Part shown: in pieces, positions 9,350-17,668 of the stretch
Numbering within the stretch: position 1 is the first letter of the stretch
Layout: every line of letters begins with the position of its first letter
Assembly: GCF_002286815.1 (NCBI RefSeq)
Contig: NZ_MUNM01000069.1
Coordinates: 59,084 to 123,083 of the forward strand
DNA from: Pseudomonas sp. PICF141
GTDB taxonomy: Bacteria; Pseudomonadota; Gammaproteobacteria; Pseudomonadales; Pseudomonadaceae
Reading direction: 5' to 3'
Length of the DNA: 64,000 nucleotides
Translations under genes and position numbers: made by a program
The notes under the pieces: generated by a model
What the model saw: the letters and a program-made list of their open reading frames with translations, nothing else
Database searches by the model: none
What the model was told of the DNA's origin: nothing

Positions 9350-9377
9350 GCTGACGTTGGCCATTGCCAGCGTCAGC
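9350..9377 (+). terminator. Hairpin after hemL
   Basis: GCTGACGTTGGC, loop CATT, GCCAGCGTCAGC: a 12-base stem with one G-U wobble that starts 11 bases after the hemL stop. The T-run behind it is weak, so it may be a terminator or a 3'-end protecting structure. Confidence 0.6.
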
Positions 9378-9475
9378 TTCCACCTGCATCCGCGCCCTTT
9401 TCCTGCTCTTCTGCCAATAATCCTCCGCAAAATGGGCGATATATTCCCCGCGCAGCAGAAAAACGAGTAAAGACT

Positions 9476-9505
9476 TTGTAAGGTTGGCCCTGCTTATTTC
9501 ATAAT
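9476..9505 (+). promoter_or_regulatory. Candidate sigma-70 promoter of the Sel1 gene
   Basis: TTGTAA (9476-9481), 18-base spacer, CATAAT (9500-9505), followed by a GCGCGC discriminator. It lies 60 bases before the start codon of the downstream exported protein. Boxes match the consensus at four and five of six positions. Confidence 0.5.
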
Positions 9506-9564
9506 GCGCGCTTATTGGATCCCCTCGATGGGTCCACGCGCCCTTCAGAGGTAAGTCGATTCCC

Positions 9565-10119
9565 ATGAACCGCACCGGCCGCACCCTTGCATTGGGCTGC
9601 CTGTTGCTCCTTCAGCCCCTGCTCGCGCTCGCACAAGCAGGCGGCAACTCGTTGTTGATCCCGGCGATGGGTCGCTGCACCCTCAATACTCAGCCGCAAG
9701 ACCTGACGCAAGCGCTCGCCGCCTGTCAGAAAGCGTCGGATGAAGGGGATGCGCAAGCGCAATACGAGTTGGGTGAATTCTATTACGACGGCAAAAACGC
9801 GCCGCGCGACCTCAATCAAGCCCTGAGCTACTTCGAAAAGGCCTCGCTGCAAGGCCACGCCCAGGCGCAATTCAAACTCGGCACCATGTTCTTCCGTGGC
9901 GAAGGCGTACCTGCCAATAACGTTCAGGCGTATATCGTGCTGAAAATGGCCGCGGTCAACGGTGCCGAAGAGGCGCTGGACACCGCCGATGAAGTCGCCG
10001 AAAAAATGCCCCGCGAAGACCTGGAAGTCGCTACCCAGGTGCTGGGGCAAATTTTCCGTAAATACCTCATGGAATTGCAGAGCGCCGATGGGCGTACGCC
10101 TTTCTCACCGCTACCTTGA
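9565..10119 (+). CDS. Exported Sel1/TPR-repeat protein
   Basis: 184 residues beginning with a clear signal peptide (LALGCLLLLQPLLALAQA), so a periplasmic location is likely. Two clear and one weaker Sel1-like repeats follow, recognisable from DAQAQYELGEFYYDGKNAP, HAQAQFKLGTMFFRGEGVP and the next helix pair. Sel1 repeats form solenoids that bind partner proteins; no enzymatic motif is present. It sits between hemL and the convergent DUF1820 gene, the position of P. aeruginosa PA3978. The function is unknown. Confidence 0.8.
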   Translation: MNRTGRTLALGCLLLLQPLLALAQAGGNSLLIPAMGRCTLNTQPQDLTQALAACQKASDEGDAQAQYELGEFYYDGKNAPRDLNQALSYFEKASLQGHAQAQFKLGTMFFRGEGVPANNVQAYIVLKMAAVNGAEEALDTADEVAEKMPREDLEVATQVLGQIFRKYLMELQSADGRTPFSPLP

Positions 10120-10143
10120 ATTCTGCGTTGGTCTTTCTGGCCT

Positions 10144-10211
10144 CTTCGCGGGCAAGCCTCGCTTCTACAAGGGCAGCGCTGGCCTGTAGGAGCGAGGCTT
10201 GCCCGCAAAGG
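10144..10211. repeat. Inverted-pair REP, 'GAGCGAGGCTTGCCCGC' family
   Basis: Left arm CTTCGCGGGCAAGCCTCGC with TTCTACA (10144-10170) and right arm TGTAGGAGCGAGGCTTGCC with CGC (10185-10206), about 14 bases apart. It lies between the convergent Sel1 and DUF1820 genes. One mismatch in each arm (CTTC for CTCC; CGCAAAG for CGCGAAG) shows slight decay. Confidence 0.85.
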
Positions 10212-10231
10212 GAGCGACCCGGTCTCGAAGA

Positions 10232-10561
10232 CTACTTCTCAGGCATCGGCATCGGAAACGGCATGACATTGCCGACCGCGCCGCGGGCTTCGCTGATTTT
10301 CGGGGTGCCGAGGCGCTCGACTTCGTCGATGCGCACAATCGAATGCATTGGCACGAAACTGCGGACAACGCCTTCGAATTGAGCCTTGAGCTTCTCTTCG
10401 CTCGGATCGACGACCACTTGCGTGCGCTCGCCAAAGACGAACTCTTCCACTTCCAGGAAGCCCCACAGATCACTTTGATAGATCTGCTTGGCATACATCT
10501 CGTACACCTGGCCCTGATTGAGGAAAATCACCTTGTAGATTGGAGCTTCACGTTTGGTCAT
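10232..10561 (-). CDS. DUF1820 family protein
   Basis: 109-residue protein of a conserved gammaproteobacterial family without known function. It reads as a small soluble beta-rich protein (PIYKVIFLNQGQVYEMYAKQ, GFLEVEEFVFGERTQVVVDP, HSIVRIDEVERLG) with a low-complexity MPFPMPMPEK tail. I used the ATG complementing 10559-10561 because residues upstream of it run into the miaB promoter region and look non-coding. Divergent from miaB with about 130 bases between the starts. No motif for catalysis or DNA binding is visible. Confidence 0.8.
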   Translation of the reverse strand: MTKREAPIYKVIFLNQGQVYEMYAKQIYQSDLWGFLEVEEFVFGERTQVVVDPSEEKLKAQFEGVVRSFVPMHSIVRIDEVERLGTPKISEARGAVGNVMPFPMPMPEK

Positions 10562-10630
10562 GGTGGGCGGATAACATCGGGGGTCAAAATGAGGGCGCGA
10601 ACTATAGCATAGCCACCGGACGCGCAACGG

Positions 10631-10659
10631 TAGGAACCTGGGAGCATGTTCCCTATAAT
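10631..10659 (+). promoter_or_regulatory. Candidate miaB promoter
   Basis: A consensus TATAAT (10654-10659) followed by a GCGCGG discriminator, 34 bases before the miaB start. The best -35 at 17-base spacing is TAGGAA, which is weak. The -10 alone is convincing. Confidence 0.5.
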
Positions 10660-10693
10660 GCGCGGTTCTTTGAATCACGTGATGACTCTATCC

Positions 10694-12022
10694 ATGGCCA
10701 AGAAGCTTTACATCGAAACCCACGGCTGCCAGATGAACGAGTACGACAGCTCGCGCATGGTCGATCTGCTGGGTGAACATCAGGCCCTGGAAGTCACCGC
10801 TCGCGCTGAAGATGCCGACGTGATCCTGCTTAATACCTGCTCGATCCGCGAACGTGCCCAGGACCGGGTGTATTCCCAGCTGGGGCGTTGGCGCGAACTT
10901 AAACTGGCTAATCCGGACATGGTCATCGCCGTTGGCGGTTGCGTGGCCAGTCAGGAAGGGGCGGCGATCCGTGATCGCGCTCCGTATGTCGACGTGGTAT
11001 TCGGCCCGCAGACCCTGCACCGCCTGCCGGAAATGATCGACGCCGCACGCAATACCAAACTGCCGCAAGTCGACGTCTCGTTCCCGGAAATCGAAAAATT
11101 CGACCACTTGCCCGAGCCGCGCATTGACGGGCCGAGCGCTTACGTGTCGGTCATGGAAGGCTGCAGCAAGTACTGCACGTTCTGTGTGGTGCCTTATACG
11201 CGTGGTGAAGAAGTCAGCCGACCGTTCGACGACGTGATTGCCGAGATCATTCACCTGGCCGAAAACGGCGTACGGGAAGTGACCTTGCTGGGGCAGAACG
11301 TCAACGGTTATCGCGGCACCACCCACGATGGGCGCCTGGCTGATCTGGCGGAATTGATCCGGGTAGTGGCCGCTGTCGAGGGTATCGAACGGATTCGCTA
11401 CACCACTTCGCACCCACTGGAATTCTCCGACAGCCTGATCCAGGCCCACGCCGAGGTGCCGGAGCTGGTGAAACACCTGCATTTGCCAGTGCAATCGGGT
11501 TCCGACCGGATCCTCGCGGCGATGAAACGCAATCACACTGCGCTGGAGTACAAATCCAAGCTGCGTAAATTGCGGGCGGCCGTACCGGGGATCTGCATCA
11601 GTTCTGACTTCATCGTCGGCTTCCCGGGCGAGACCGAAAAAGACTTCGAACAGACCATGAAGCTGATCGAAGACGTCGGCTTCGACTTTTCCTACTCGTT
11701 CGTTTATAGCCAGCGCCCGGGCACGCCAGCTGCCGATCTGGCCGACGAAACGCCGGAAGAACTGAAAAAAGAACGCCTGAACGCCCTGCAACATCGCCTG
11801 AATCAACAAGGCTTCGAGATCAGCCGACAAATGGTGGGCTCCATTCAGCGGATTCTGGTTACCGATTATTCGAAAAAAGACCCCGGTGAACTGCAAGGCC
11901 GGACCGAGAATAATCGTATCGTCAACTTCCGCTGCGACAATCCGACCCTGATCGGGCAGTTCGCCGATGTGCACATCGATGCCGCGCAACCGCACTCGCT
12001 ACGGGGCTCGCTGCTCCCATAA
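10694..12022 (+). CDS. miaB: tRNA-2-methylthio-N6-isopentenyladenosine methylthiotransferase MiaB
   Basis: Radical-SAM enzyme that adds a methylthio group to i6A37 in tRNAs reading UNN codons. 442 residues with the three expected parts: N-terminal UPF0004 domain holding the auxiliary cluster cysteines (ETHGCQMNEYDS, LLNTCSIRERAQ, VGGCVASQEG), radical-SAM core with VMEGCSKYCTFCVVPYTRG, and a C-terminal TRAM domain near residues 375-440. I start at the ATG at 10694, where homologues begin; the in-frame ATGs at 10646 and 10682 are upstream. First gene of the miaB-ybeZ-ybeY-corC-lnt series, but separated from ybeZ by 203 bases with a REP. Confidence 0.96.
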   Translation: MAKKLYIETHGCQMNEYDSSRMVDLLGEHQALEVTARAEDADVILLNTCSIRERAQDRVYSQLGRWRELKLANPDMVIAVGGCVASQEGAAIRDRAPYVDVVFGPQTLHRLPEMIDAARNTKLPQVDVSFPEIEKFDHLPEPRIDGPSAYVSVMEGCSKYCTFCVVPYTRGEEVSRPFDDVIAEIIHLAENGVREVTLLGQNVNGYRGTTHDGRLADLAELIRVVAAVEGIERIRYTTSHPLEFSDSLIQAHAEVPELVKHLHLPVQSGSDRILAAMKRNHTALEYKSKLRKLRAAVPGICISSDFIVGFPGETEKDFEQTMKLIEDVGFDFSYSFVYSQRPGTPAADLADETPEELKKERLNALQHRLNQQGFEISRQMVGSIQRILVTDYSKKDPGELQGRTENNRIVNFRCDNPTLIGQFADVHIDAAQPHSLRGSLLP

Positions 12023-12032
12023 CGCAGCAAAA

Positions 12033-12126
12033 CCTGTAGGAGCGAGGCTTGCCCGCGAAGGCCGCGCCGCAGTCTGTCTGCCGGACCGCGTTATCGTTCT
12101 TCGCGGGCAAGCCTCGCTCCTACAAG
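12033..12126. repeat. Inverted-pair REP, 'GAGCGAGGCTTGCCCGCG' family
   Basis: Arms CCTGTAGGAGCGAGGCTTG (12034-) and CAAGCCTCGCTCCTACAAGG (12109-) with the full core on both sides and about 40 bases between. It fills most of the miaB-ybeZ gap. Confidence 0.9.
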
Positions 12127-12225
12127 GACGGTGCTCAACATTGGTCTGTTTAAGAGCTTTCGCACCCAGGCGACTGGCGCTATCCTTGATTCATCATAAT
12201 TGCCCTTGGGCGGCTAAATACGACC

Positions 12226-13242
12226 TTGAACGCACCCATAGAACCACATCGTTTCATCCTCGAGCCTTTTGAAGCTCGCCGCTTCGCCAATCTGTGCGGG
12301 CAATTCGACGAGCATCTGCGCTTGATCGAACAGCGCCTCGCGATCGAGATCCGCAACCGCGGAAATCAGTTCGAACTGATCGGCGAGCGCAAGCACACCA
12401 CCTCAGCGGAAAACCTGCTGCGCCGCTTGTACCGGGAAACCAAAGGTACCGAGCTGTCGCCCGACATGGTTCACCTGTTCCTGCAGGAATCGGCCGTCGA
12501 GGAACTGGACAATCATTCTCCCGCCGAACCGTCCGTCGCCTTGCGCACCAAGAAAGGCATGATTCGCCCACGCGGCTTGAATCAAGTGCGCTATGTGAAG
12601 GAAATTCTCGGTAACGACATCAACTTCGGCATCGGCCCGGCCGGTACCGGCAAGACCTATCTGGCCGTTGCCTGCGCGGTCGATGCGCTGGAACGCGAGC
12701 AGATTCGCCGCATTCTGCTGGTTCGTCCGGCGGTTGAAGCGGGCGAAAAGCTCGGCTTCCTGCCCGGCGACCTGTCGCAGAAAATCGACCCCTACCTGCG
12801 CCCGCTTTATGACGCGCTCTACGAAATGCTCGGCTTCGAATACGTAGCCAAGCTGATCGAGCGCCAAGTGATCGAAGTCGCGCCGTTGGCCTACATGCGC
12901 GGTCGTACGCTGAACAACAGCTTCATCATCCTCGACGAAAGCCAGAACACCACCGTCGAGCAGATGAAAATGTTCCTGACTCGCATCGGCTTCGGCTCCA
13001 CGGCGGTCATCACCGGTGACATCACCCAGGTCGACCTGCCGAAAGGCACCAAATCCGGGCTGCATCATGTGATCGAGGTGCTCAAGGACGTTCCGGGTAT
13101 CAGCTTTACCCACTTCATGCCCAAGGACGTGGTGCGCCATCCATTGGTGCAACGCATCGTCGAAGCCTATGAGCGCTTCGAAAATCGCACAGCCGACGAA
13201 ACGGCGAAGCCTTCTCCCAAGGACACTCGCCCCGATGCTTGA
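12226..13242 (+). CDS. ybeZ: PhoH-like ATPase YbeZ
   Basis: 338-residue PhoH-family P-loop ATPase, partner of the endoribonuclease YbeY. Walker A is GPAGTGKTYLAVACAVDAL (around residue 143), followed by RILLVRPAVEAGEKLGFLPG, the Walker B region NSFIILDESQNTTVEQMKMF and VITGDITQVDLP. A TTG start at 12226 gives the usual length and N-terminus (NAPIEPHRFILEPFEA). The stop overlaps the ybeY start by 8 bases, so translation is coupled. Thought to help YbeY in rRNA maturation and ribosome quality control. Confidence 0.92.
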   Translation: MNAPIEPHRFILEPFEARRFANLCGQFDEHLRLIEQRLAIEIRNRGNQFELIGERKHTTSAENLLRRLYRETKGTELSPDMVHLFLQESAVEELDNHSPAEPSVALRTKKGMIRPRGLNQVRYVKEILGNDINFGIGPAGTGKTYLAVACAVDALEREQIRRILLVRPAVEAGEKLGFLPGDLSQKIDPYLRPLYDALYEMLGFEYVAKLIERQVIEVAPLAYMRGRTLNNSFIILDESQNTTVEQMKMFLTRIGFGSTAVITGDITQVDLPKGTKSGLHHVIEVLKDVPGISFTHFMPKDVVRHPLVQRIVEAYERFENRTADETAKPSPKDTRPDA

Positions 13243-13729
13243 GCTTGACCTGCAACTGGCTAGCGAAGCGTCTGCCCCAAGCGAAGCCGAATTCCGCCAA
13301 TGGTGCGAACTGGCCCTGCGCCAGCGCACCGCCGACTCCGAAATGACCATCCGTCTGGTCGATGAGGAAGAAGCACGCGAACTGAACTTCACCTGGCGGC
13401 AGAAAGACTACGCCACCAACGTTTTGTCGTTCCCGGCCGATGTCCCCGATGAGTTTCTCGATATTCCCCTGCTCGGTGATCTGGTGATCTGCGTAGCGGT
13501 AGTCGAACGCGAAGCGGCGGAACAAGGCAAGGAAGTAAAGGCCCACTGGGCGCATCTGGTCATTCACGGCTGCTTGCATCTGCTTGGTTACGACCACATA
13601 GATGACGACGAAGCCGAAGAAATGGAAGCACTGGAACGAACGTTGCTTGCAGAGCTGGGTTATCCGGACCCTTATGCGGACGACGAAACAGACACATCCC
13701 CCATCGTGACAACAAAGGATTCAGAGTAA
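13235..13729 (+). CDS. ybeY: Endoribonuclease YbeY (rRNA maturation factor)
   Basis: Single-strand-specific metallo-endoribonuclease for 16S rRNA 3'-end processing and late-stage 70S quality control. 164 residues. The zinc motif HxxxHxxxxxH is seen as HGCLHLLGYDH, preceded by NVLSFPADVPDE and LGDLVICVAVVEREA. The start at ATG 13235 lies inside the last codons of ybeZ and begins MLELDLQLASE as in relatives. The C-terminal acidic tail (after residue ~130) is variable in the family. Confidence 0.95.
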   Translation: MLELDLQLASEASAPSEAEFRQWCELALRQRTADSEMTIRLVDEEEARELNFTWRQKDYATNVLSFPADVPDEFLDIPLLGDLVICVAVVEREAAEQGKEVKAHWAHLVIHGCLHLLGYDHIDDDEAEEMEALERTLLAELGYPDPYADDETDTSPIVTTKDSE

Positions 13730-13734
13730 TCGCT

Positions 13735-14574
13735 ATGAGCGAAGATCGATCGAGCAACGGGCAGAAGTCCTGGCTGGGTAAGCTCACCCAGGCTTTTGCC
13801 CATGAGCCGAAAAACCGCCAGGAGCTGCTGGAGCTGCTGCGCGACGCACATCAAAACAAGTTGCTGGACAGCGAAGCGCTGGCCATCGTCGAAGGCGCCA
13901 TCCAGGTTGCGGACCTGCAAGTACGGGACATCATGGTCCCGCGCTCGCAGATGATCAGCATCAAGGCGACCCAGACACCTCGCGAGTTCCTGCCGGCCGT
14001 GGTCGACTCGGCCCACTCCCGCTATCCGGTGATCGGCGAAAGCCACGATGACGTGATGGGTGTGTTGCTGGCCAAGGACTTGCTGCCGCTGATCCTCAAG
14101 GAGAACGGCGACAGCTTCAACATCAAGGACCTGCTGCGCCCGGCTACCTTCGTGCCCGAGTCCAAGCGCCTGAATGTGCTGCTGCGTGAATTTCGCGCCA
14201 ACCATAATCACATGGCCATCGTCATCGACGAATACGGCGGCGTGGCTGGCCTGGTGACCATCGAAGACGTGCTGGAACAGATCGTCGGCGACATCGAAGA
14301 CGAGCACGACGTCGAAGAAGACAGCTACATCAAGCCGCTGCCCAGTGGTGATTTCCTGATCAAGGCCCTGACGCCGATCGATAACTTCAATGAGTTCTTC
14401 GACAGCGAATTCTCCGACGATGAATTCGACACCGTTGGCGGCTTGGTGATGAGTGCGTTCGGGCACCTGCCAAAACGCAACGAAATCACAGAAATCGGCG
14501 CCTATCGCTTCCGCATCCTGAACGCCGACAGCCGTCGGATTCACTTGCTGCGTCTGACCCCTATTGCCCGGTAA
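13735..14574 (+). CDS. corC: CBS-domain transporter-associated protein CorC/YbeX
   Basis: 279-residue cytosolic protein with two CBS domains (approx. residues 65-190; VRDIMVPRSQMISI, SRYPVIGESHDDVMG, HMAIVIDEYGGVAGLVTIED) and a C-terminal CorC_HlyC domain (from ~205; DTVGGLVMSAFGHLP). Historically linked to Mg/Co efflux; in E. coli YbeX now also appears to matter for ribosome metabolism, in keeping with its place next to ybeZ-ybeY. Five bases separate it from ybeY and 15 from lnt, so it is an operon member. Confidence 0.93.
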   Translation: MSEDRSSNGQKSWLGKLTQAFAHEPKNRQELLELLRDAHQNKLLDSEALAIVEGAIQVADLQVRDIMVPRSQMISIKATQTPREFLPAVVDSAHSRYPVIGESHDDVMGVLLAKDLLPLILKENGDSFNIKDLLRPATFVPESKRLNVLLREFRANHNHMAIVIDEYGGVAGLVTIEDVLEQIVGDIEDEHDVEEDSYIKPLPSGDFLIKALTPIDNFNEFFDSEFSDDEFDTVGGLVMSAFGHLPKRNEITEIGAYRFRILNADSRRIHLLRLTPIAR

Positions 14575-14589
14575 ACATTAAGGAAAGAA

Positions 14590-16113
14590 ATGCACTGGAT
14601 GACCCGCCCCGGCTGGCCCGGTAACCTGCTGGCCATGGCGGCCGGTGCACTCACTACCCTGGCCCTGGCGCCGTTCGATATCTGGCCGCTGGCCTTGCTG
14701 GCGGTCGGTCTCTTTTACGCCGGTTTGCGTGAACTGAGCCCCCGCCAGGCCCTGGGTCGTGGCTGGTGCTTCGGTTTCGGCCTGTTTGCCGCGGGCACCA
14801 GCTGGATCTACTACAGCATTCACAACTTCGGTGGCGCATCGGTGCTGCTGGCCGGGTTGTTGATGCTCGCCTTCACCATGGCGATTGCCTGGTTCTTCGC
14901 CCTGCCCGCCTGGATTTGGGCGCGCTGGCTGCGCCGTAACGAAGCGCCGCTGGCCGATGCCTTGGCATTTGCGGCGTTGTGGGTGGCCCAGGAAGCCTTT
15001 CGCGGCTGGTTCCTTACCGGTTTCCCCTGGCTCTATTCCGGTTACAGCCAGCTCGACGGCCCATTGGCCGGGCTCGCGCCGGTCGGCGGGATGTGGCTGA
15101 TTTCCTTCGCGCTGGCCCTGACGGCTGCGCTGATCTACAACGCTGCGCGCCTGGTACGCACCGGTCGTGCAGGCTTCATCGCTGTCGGCGTGCTCCTGCT
15201 GGCAGGCCCATGGGTGGCCGGCATGGCGCTCAAAGAACATGCCTGGACCAGCCCGGCAGGCGACCCCCTGAGCGTCGCGGCGATTCAGGGCAACATCGAA
15301 CAAAGCATGAAGTGGGACCCCTCACAGCTCAATGCGCAATTGGCGCTGTACCGCGACATGAGTTTGAGCTCCAAACGCGTCGACCTGCTGATCTGGCCGG
15401 AAACGGCGGTCCCGGTACTCAAGGAGTCCGCCGAGGGCTACCTGAACATGATGGGAAGTTTCGCCGCCGAGCGTAAATCCGCGCTGATCACCGGTGTGCC
15501 GATTCGCCAGGAACTCCATCACCAAAAGCGTTATTTCAACGGTATTACCGTCGTCGGTGAAGGCGATGGCACATACCTGAAGCAAAAACTGGTGCCGTTC
15601 GGCGAATACGTGCCACTGCAGGAAGTTTTGCGTGGCCTGATCGCTTTCTTCGACCTGCCGATGTCCGACTTTGCCCGTGGGCCGGCCGATCAAGCGCTGC
15701 TGCAAGCCAAGGGTTATCAGATTGCACCGTTCATCTGCTACGAAGTGGTCTACCCGGAATTCGCCGCCAGCCTCGCTGCCCGTAGCGATTTGCTGCTGAC
15801 CATCAGCAACGACACCTGGTTCGGCACCTCGATCGGCCCGCTGCAACACTTGCAGATGGCGCAGATGCGTGCACTTGAAGCCGGCCGCTGGATGATCCGC
15901 GCCACCAATAACGGCGTGACGGGGCTGATCAACCCGTTCGGTCAGATCACGGCGCAGATTCCGCAGTTCGAACAAGGCATCCTGTATGGCGAAGTGGTGC
16001 CGATGCACAACCTCACGCCGTATCTGGAATGGCGCTCGTGGCCATTGATCATCAGTTGCATGTTGTTGTTTGGTTGGGCATTGGTGGCGAACCGGATGGC
16101 GAAGACCGTTTAA
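14590..16113 (+). CDS. lnt: Apolipoprotein N-acyltransferase Lnt
   Basis: Transfers the third acyl chain to the N-terminal cysteine of lipoproteins in the inner membrane. 507 residues: about six membrane helices in the first ~190, then a nitrilase-like domain, then a final C-terminal helix. The catalytic Glu (LLIWPETAVPVL), Lys (LKQKLVPFGEYVPLQ) and Cys (IAPFICYEVVYPE) are all visible. AAGGAAAG precedes the ATG. Needed for the lipoproteins encoded nearby (LptE, RlpA, the MORN/C13 protein). Confidence 0.96.
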   Translation: MHWMTRPGWPGNLLAMAAGALTTLALAPFDIWPLALLAVGLFYAGLRELSPRQALGRGWCFGFGLFAAGTSWIYYSIHNFGGASVLLAGLLMLAFTMAIAWFFALPAWIWARWLRRNEAPLADALAFAALWVAQEAFRGWFLTGFPWLYSGYSQLDGPLAGLAPVGGMWLISFALALTAALIYNAARLVRTGRAGFIAVGVLLLAGPWVAGMALKEHAWTSPAGDPLSVAAIQGNIEQSMKWDPSQLNAQLALYRDMSLSSKRVDLLIWPETAVPVLKESAEGYLNMMGSFAAERKSALITGVPIRQELHHQKRYFNGITVVGEGDGTYLKQKLVPFGEYVPLQEVLRGLIAFFDLPMSDFARGPADQALLQAKGYQIAPFICYEVVYPEFAASLAARSDLLLTISNDTWFGTSIGPLQHLQMAQMRALEAGRWMIRATNNGVTGLINPFGQITAQIPQFEQGILYGEVVPMHNLTPYLEWRSWPLIISCMLLFGWALVANRMAKTV

Positions 16114-16129
16114 GTATCGTGCCGCCTGT

Positions 16130-16194
16130 AAAAGATCGCAGCCTTCGGCAGCGCCCAACGGGCGCGTAGGAGCTGCCGAAGGCTGCGATCTTTT
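16130..16194. terminator. Bidirectional hairpin between lnt and ydcF (REP of the CTTCGGCAGC family)
   Basis: Perfect 23-base arms at 16130-16152 and 16172-16194, starting AAAAGATCGC and ending GCGATCTTTT, with a 19-base loop. The outer A/T runs make it look like a two-way terminator for the convergent lnt and ydcF genes; the core is the same GCAGCCTTCGGCAGC repeat seen at 63349-63456. Confidence 0.75.
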
Positions 16195-16199
16195 GATCT

Positions 16200-16961
16200 T
16201 CAACGATAAAACAACGAATACCCGATCTGCCCCACCGCTTCATTCATCAATTGCCCGCTCTGCCAGATCGATTTGAATTCCGGCAACCAGCCGCCCAGCG
16301 GTCGGGCATTGTCCACGCCTAAAAACCCTACGGGCGCTGGCACCACTTCAAATCCGGCCTGCCGGAAACTCCAGACCGCTCGCGGCATATGCCAGGCCTG
16401 AGTCACGACCACCACCCGCTTGATTCCTTCCGGCAACAACACCTGGGCGCTGAATTGCGCGTTTTCCCACGTCGTGCGGCTGCGCCCTTCCTGCCAACGC
16501 ACGGTCACGCCGAAATCATCGAGCAACGAGTCCGCCATCAGCTTCGCTTCGGTCGGTGGTGTGCCGTAATGCAGACCACCACTGGTCAGAATCGGCAAGC
16601 CAGACGCCTTGGCCAAGCGCGCGGCATAGCGCTCGCGCCCCAGGCCCACGCCCGTCGGCTGGTCAACGCCCCAAGCCGGATCGCCACGCTCACGCCCTGA
16701 ACCCAGCACCACGATTGCATCGGCGCGCCGACTCAGGGTTGCCCATTCTTCGCGCGCCAGCGGCGGCTCTCGCTCCAGAGCCTTGGCACTCCATTCCACC
16801 ACCACCGGCAGGCTCATCAACCAGAAGCCGCCCACGCCCAGGACGAAACACAACCCCGCCAGCCTGGGCCTGGAGCGGCGCCACCACCAGGCAAGTATCA
16901 GCAATAGCAATAAAATGCCGGGTGGCAATAGAATTTGTTTAACGAAATAACGAAAAGGCAT
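16200..16961 (-). CDS. YdcF/ElyC/SanA family membrane protein
   Basis: 253 residues. Two N-terminal hydrophobic helices (ILLPPGILLLLLILAWWW; LAGLCFVLGVGGFWLMSL) anchor a DUF218 domain facing the periplasm, recognised by DAIVVLGSGRERGD, GLPILTSGGLHYGT, SRTTWENAQFSAQVL and VVVTQAWHMPRAVWSFRQAG. Relatives include ElyC, needed for envelope integrity at low temperature, but no substrate is established for this branch. Convergent with lnt; it holds the place of PA3985. I keep the symbol empty because the paralogue is uncertain. Confidence 0.85.
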   Translation of the reverse strand: MPFRYFVKQILLPPGILLLLLILAWWWRRSRPRLAGLCFVLGVGGFWLMSLPVVVEWSAKALEREPPLAREEWATLSRRADAIVVLGSGRERGDPAWGVDQPTGVGLGRERYAARLAKASGLPILTSGGLHYGTPPTEAKLMADSLLDDFGVTVRWQEGRSRTTWENAQFSAQVLLPEGIKRVVVVTQAWHMPRAVWSFRQAGFEVVPAPVGFLGVDNARPLGGWLPEFKSIWQSGQLMNEAVGQIGYSLFYR

Positions 16962-17067
16962 CGAGCATCTCCATAGATGCCCGAAGCCTAGGTGGGTTGA
17001 TGCAATGCGACAATAAGCGTTGAAGGACTTTGTTTCAAAAAACCATTTTCCATGGCTTCAAGTGCCC

Positions 17068-17388
17068 TTACTTGAATTGCAAAGACCGGACCTTTACCGC
17101 GCCTTTGCCGGGTGCCTTATCCTTGAGCCAGATGACCTTGGCCGAACGCGGTGCCTCGAGTTGCTTCACTGCTGCTGACAAGCATCCGTGCGTTTCACGT
17201 TCACTACGATCCAGATAGGCCTTGACCAGTTCAAACTCTGCGGGGCTCAAACCACGCAGCTCCAGCTCCAGGGGACGCTCATCACGCAGCCGTCCGGCTG
17301 TTTTGGCCGTGTCCAGGGCCATTGCGAGACGGTCTATCAGTTTTTCGTATAGCTCCGGTTTTGTAGCTTTTTGCTGTGACTCAACCAT
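17068..17388 (-). CDS. Conserved hypothetical protein upstream of leuS
   Basis: 106-residue, charged, mostly helical protein. The N-terminal half reads as an amphipathic helix pair (KPELYEKLIDRLAMALDTAK, LELRGLSPAEFELVKAYLDR), the C-terminal end as a strand-rich basic tail (VIWLKDKAPGKGAVKVRSL). I do not recognise a named domain; it is not the zinc-ribbon protein YbeL found near leuS in enterics. Divergent from leuS with a 280-base spacer. A hypothetical gene sits here in P. aeruginosa as well (PA3986), which supports it being real. Confidence 0.65.
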   Translation of the reverse strand: MVESQQKATKPELYEKLIDRLAMALDTAKTAGRLRDERPLELELRGLSPAEFELVKAYLDRSERETHGCLSAAVKQLEAPRSAKVIWLKDKAPGKGAVKVRSLQFK

Positions 17389-17668
17389 CCATCACCTCAT
17401 TGAAGATAAGACTCACTCCCCTTTTAGAGCTTAGCCTCGCTGAAAAAACCGGCTGAGTGCCGCGACCAACGGCCCTCGGGGCAGGTATTGGCCGCATCCT
17501 TGCGTGTAATCAGGGTTTCCCTCGGTAGAGTGCGGTCATGTATGCTACGGCGCTTCCTGTAACTCCACTTCCAGCTCGCCTGGGCACCGAAACGTCGATT
17601 TGGCGTTCTCACCGTCCAGCGTTGCATTGAAGAGGATTAGGCCACCCCTATTCAGTTCAAAAGTAGCC

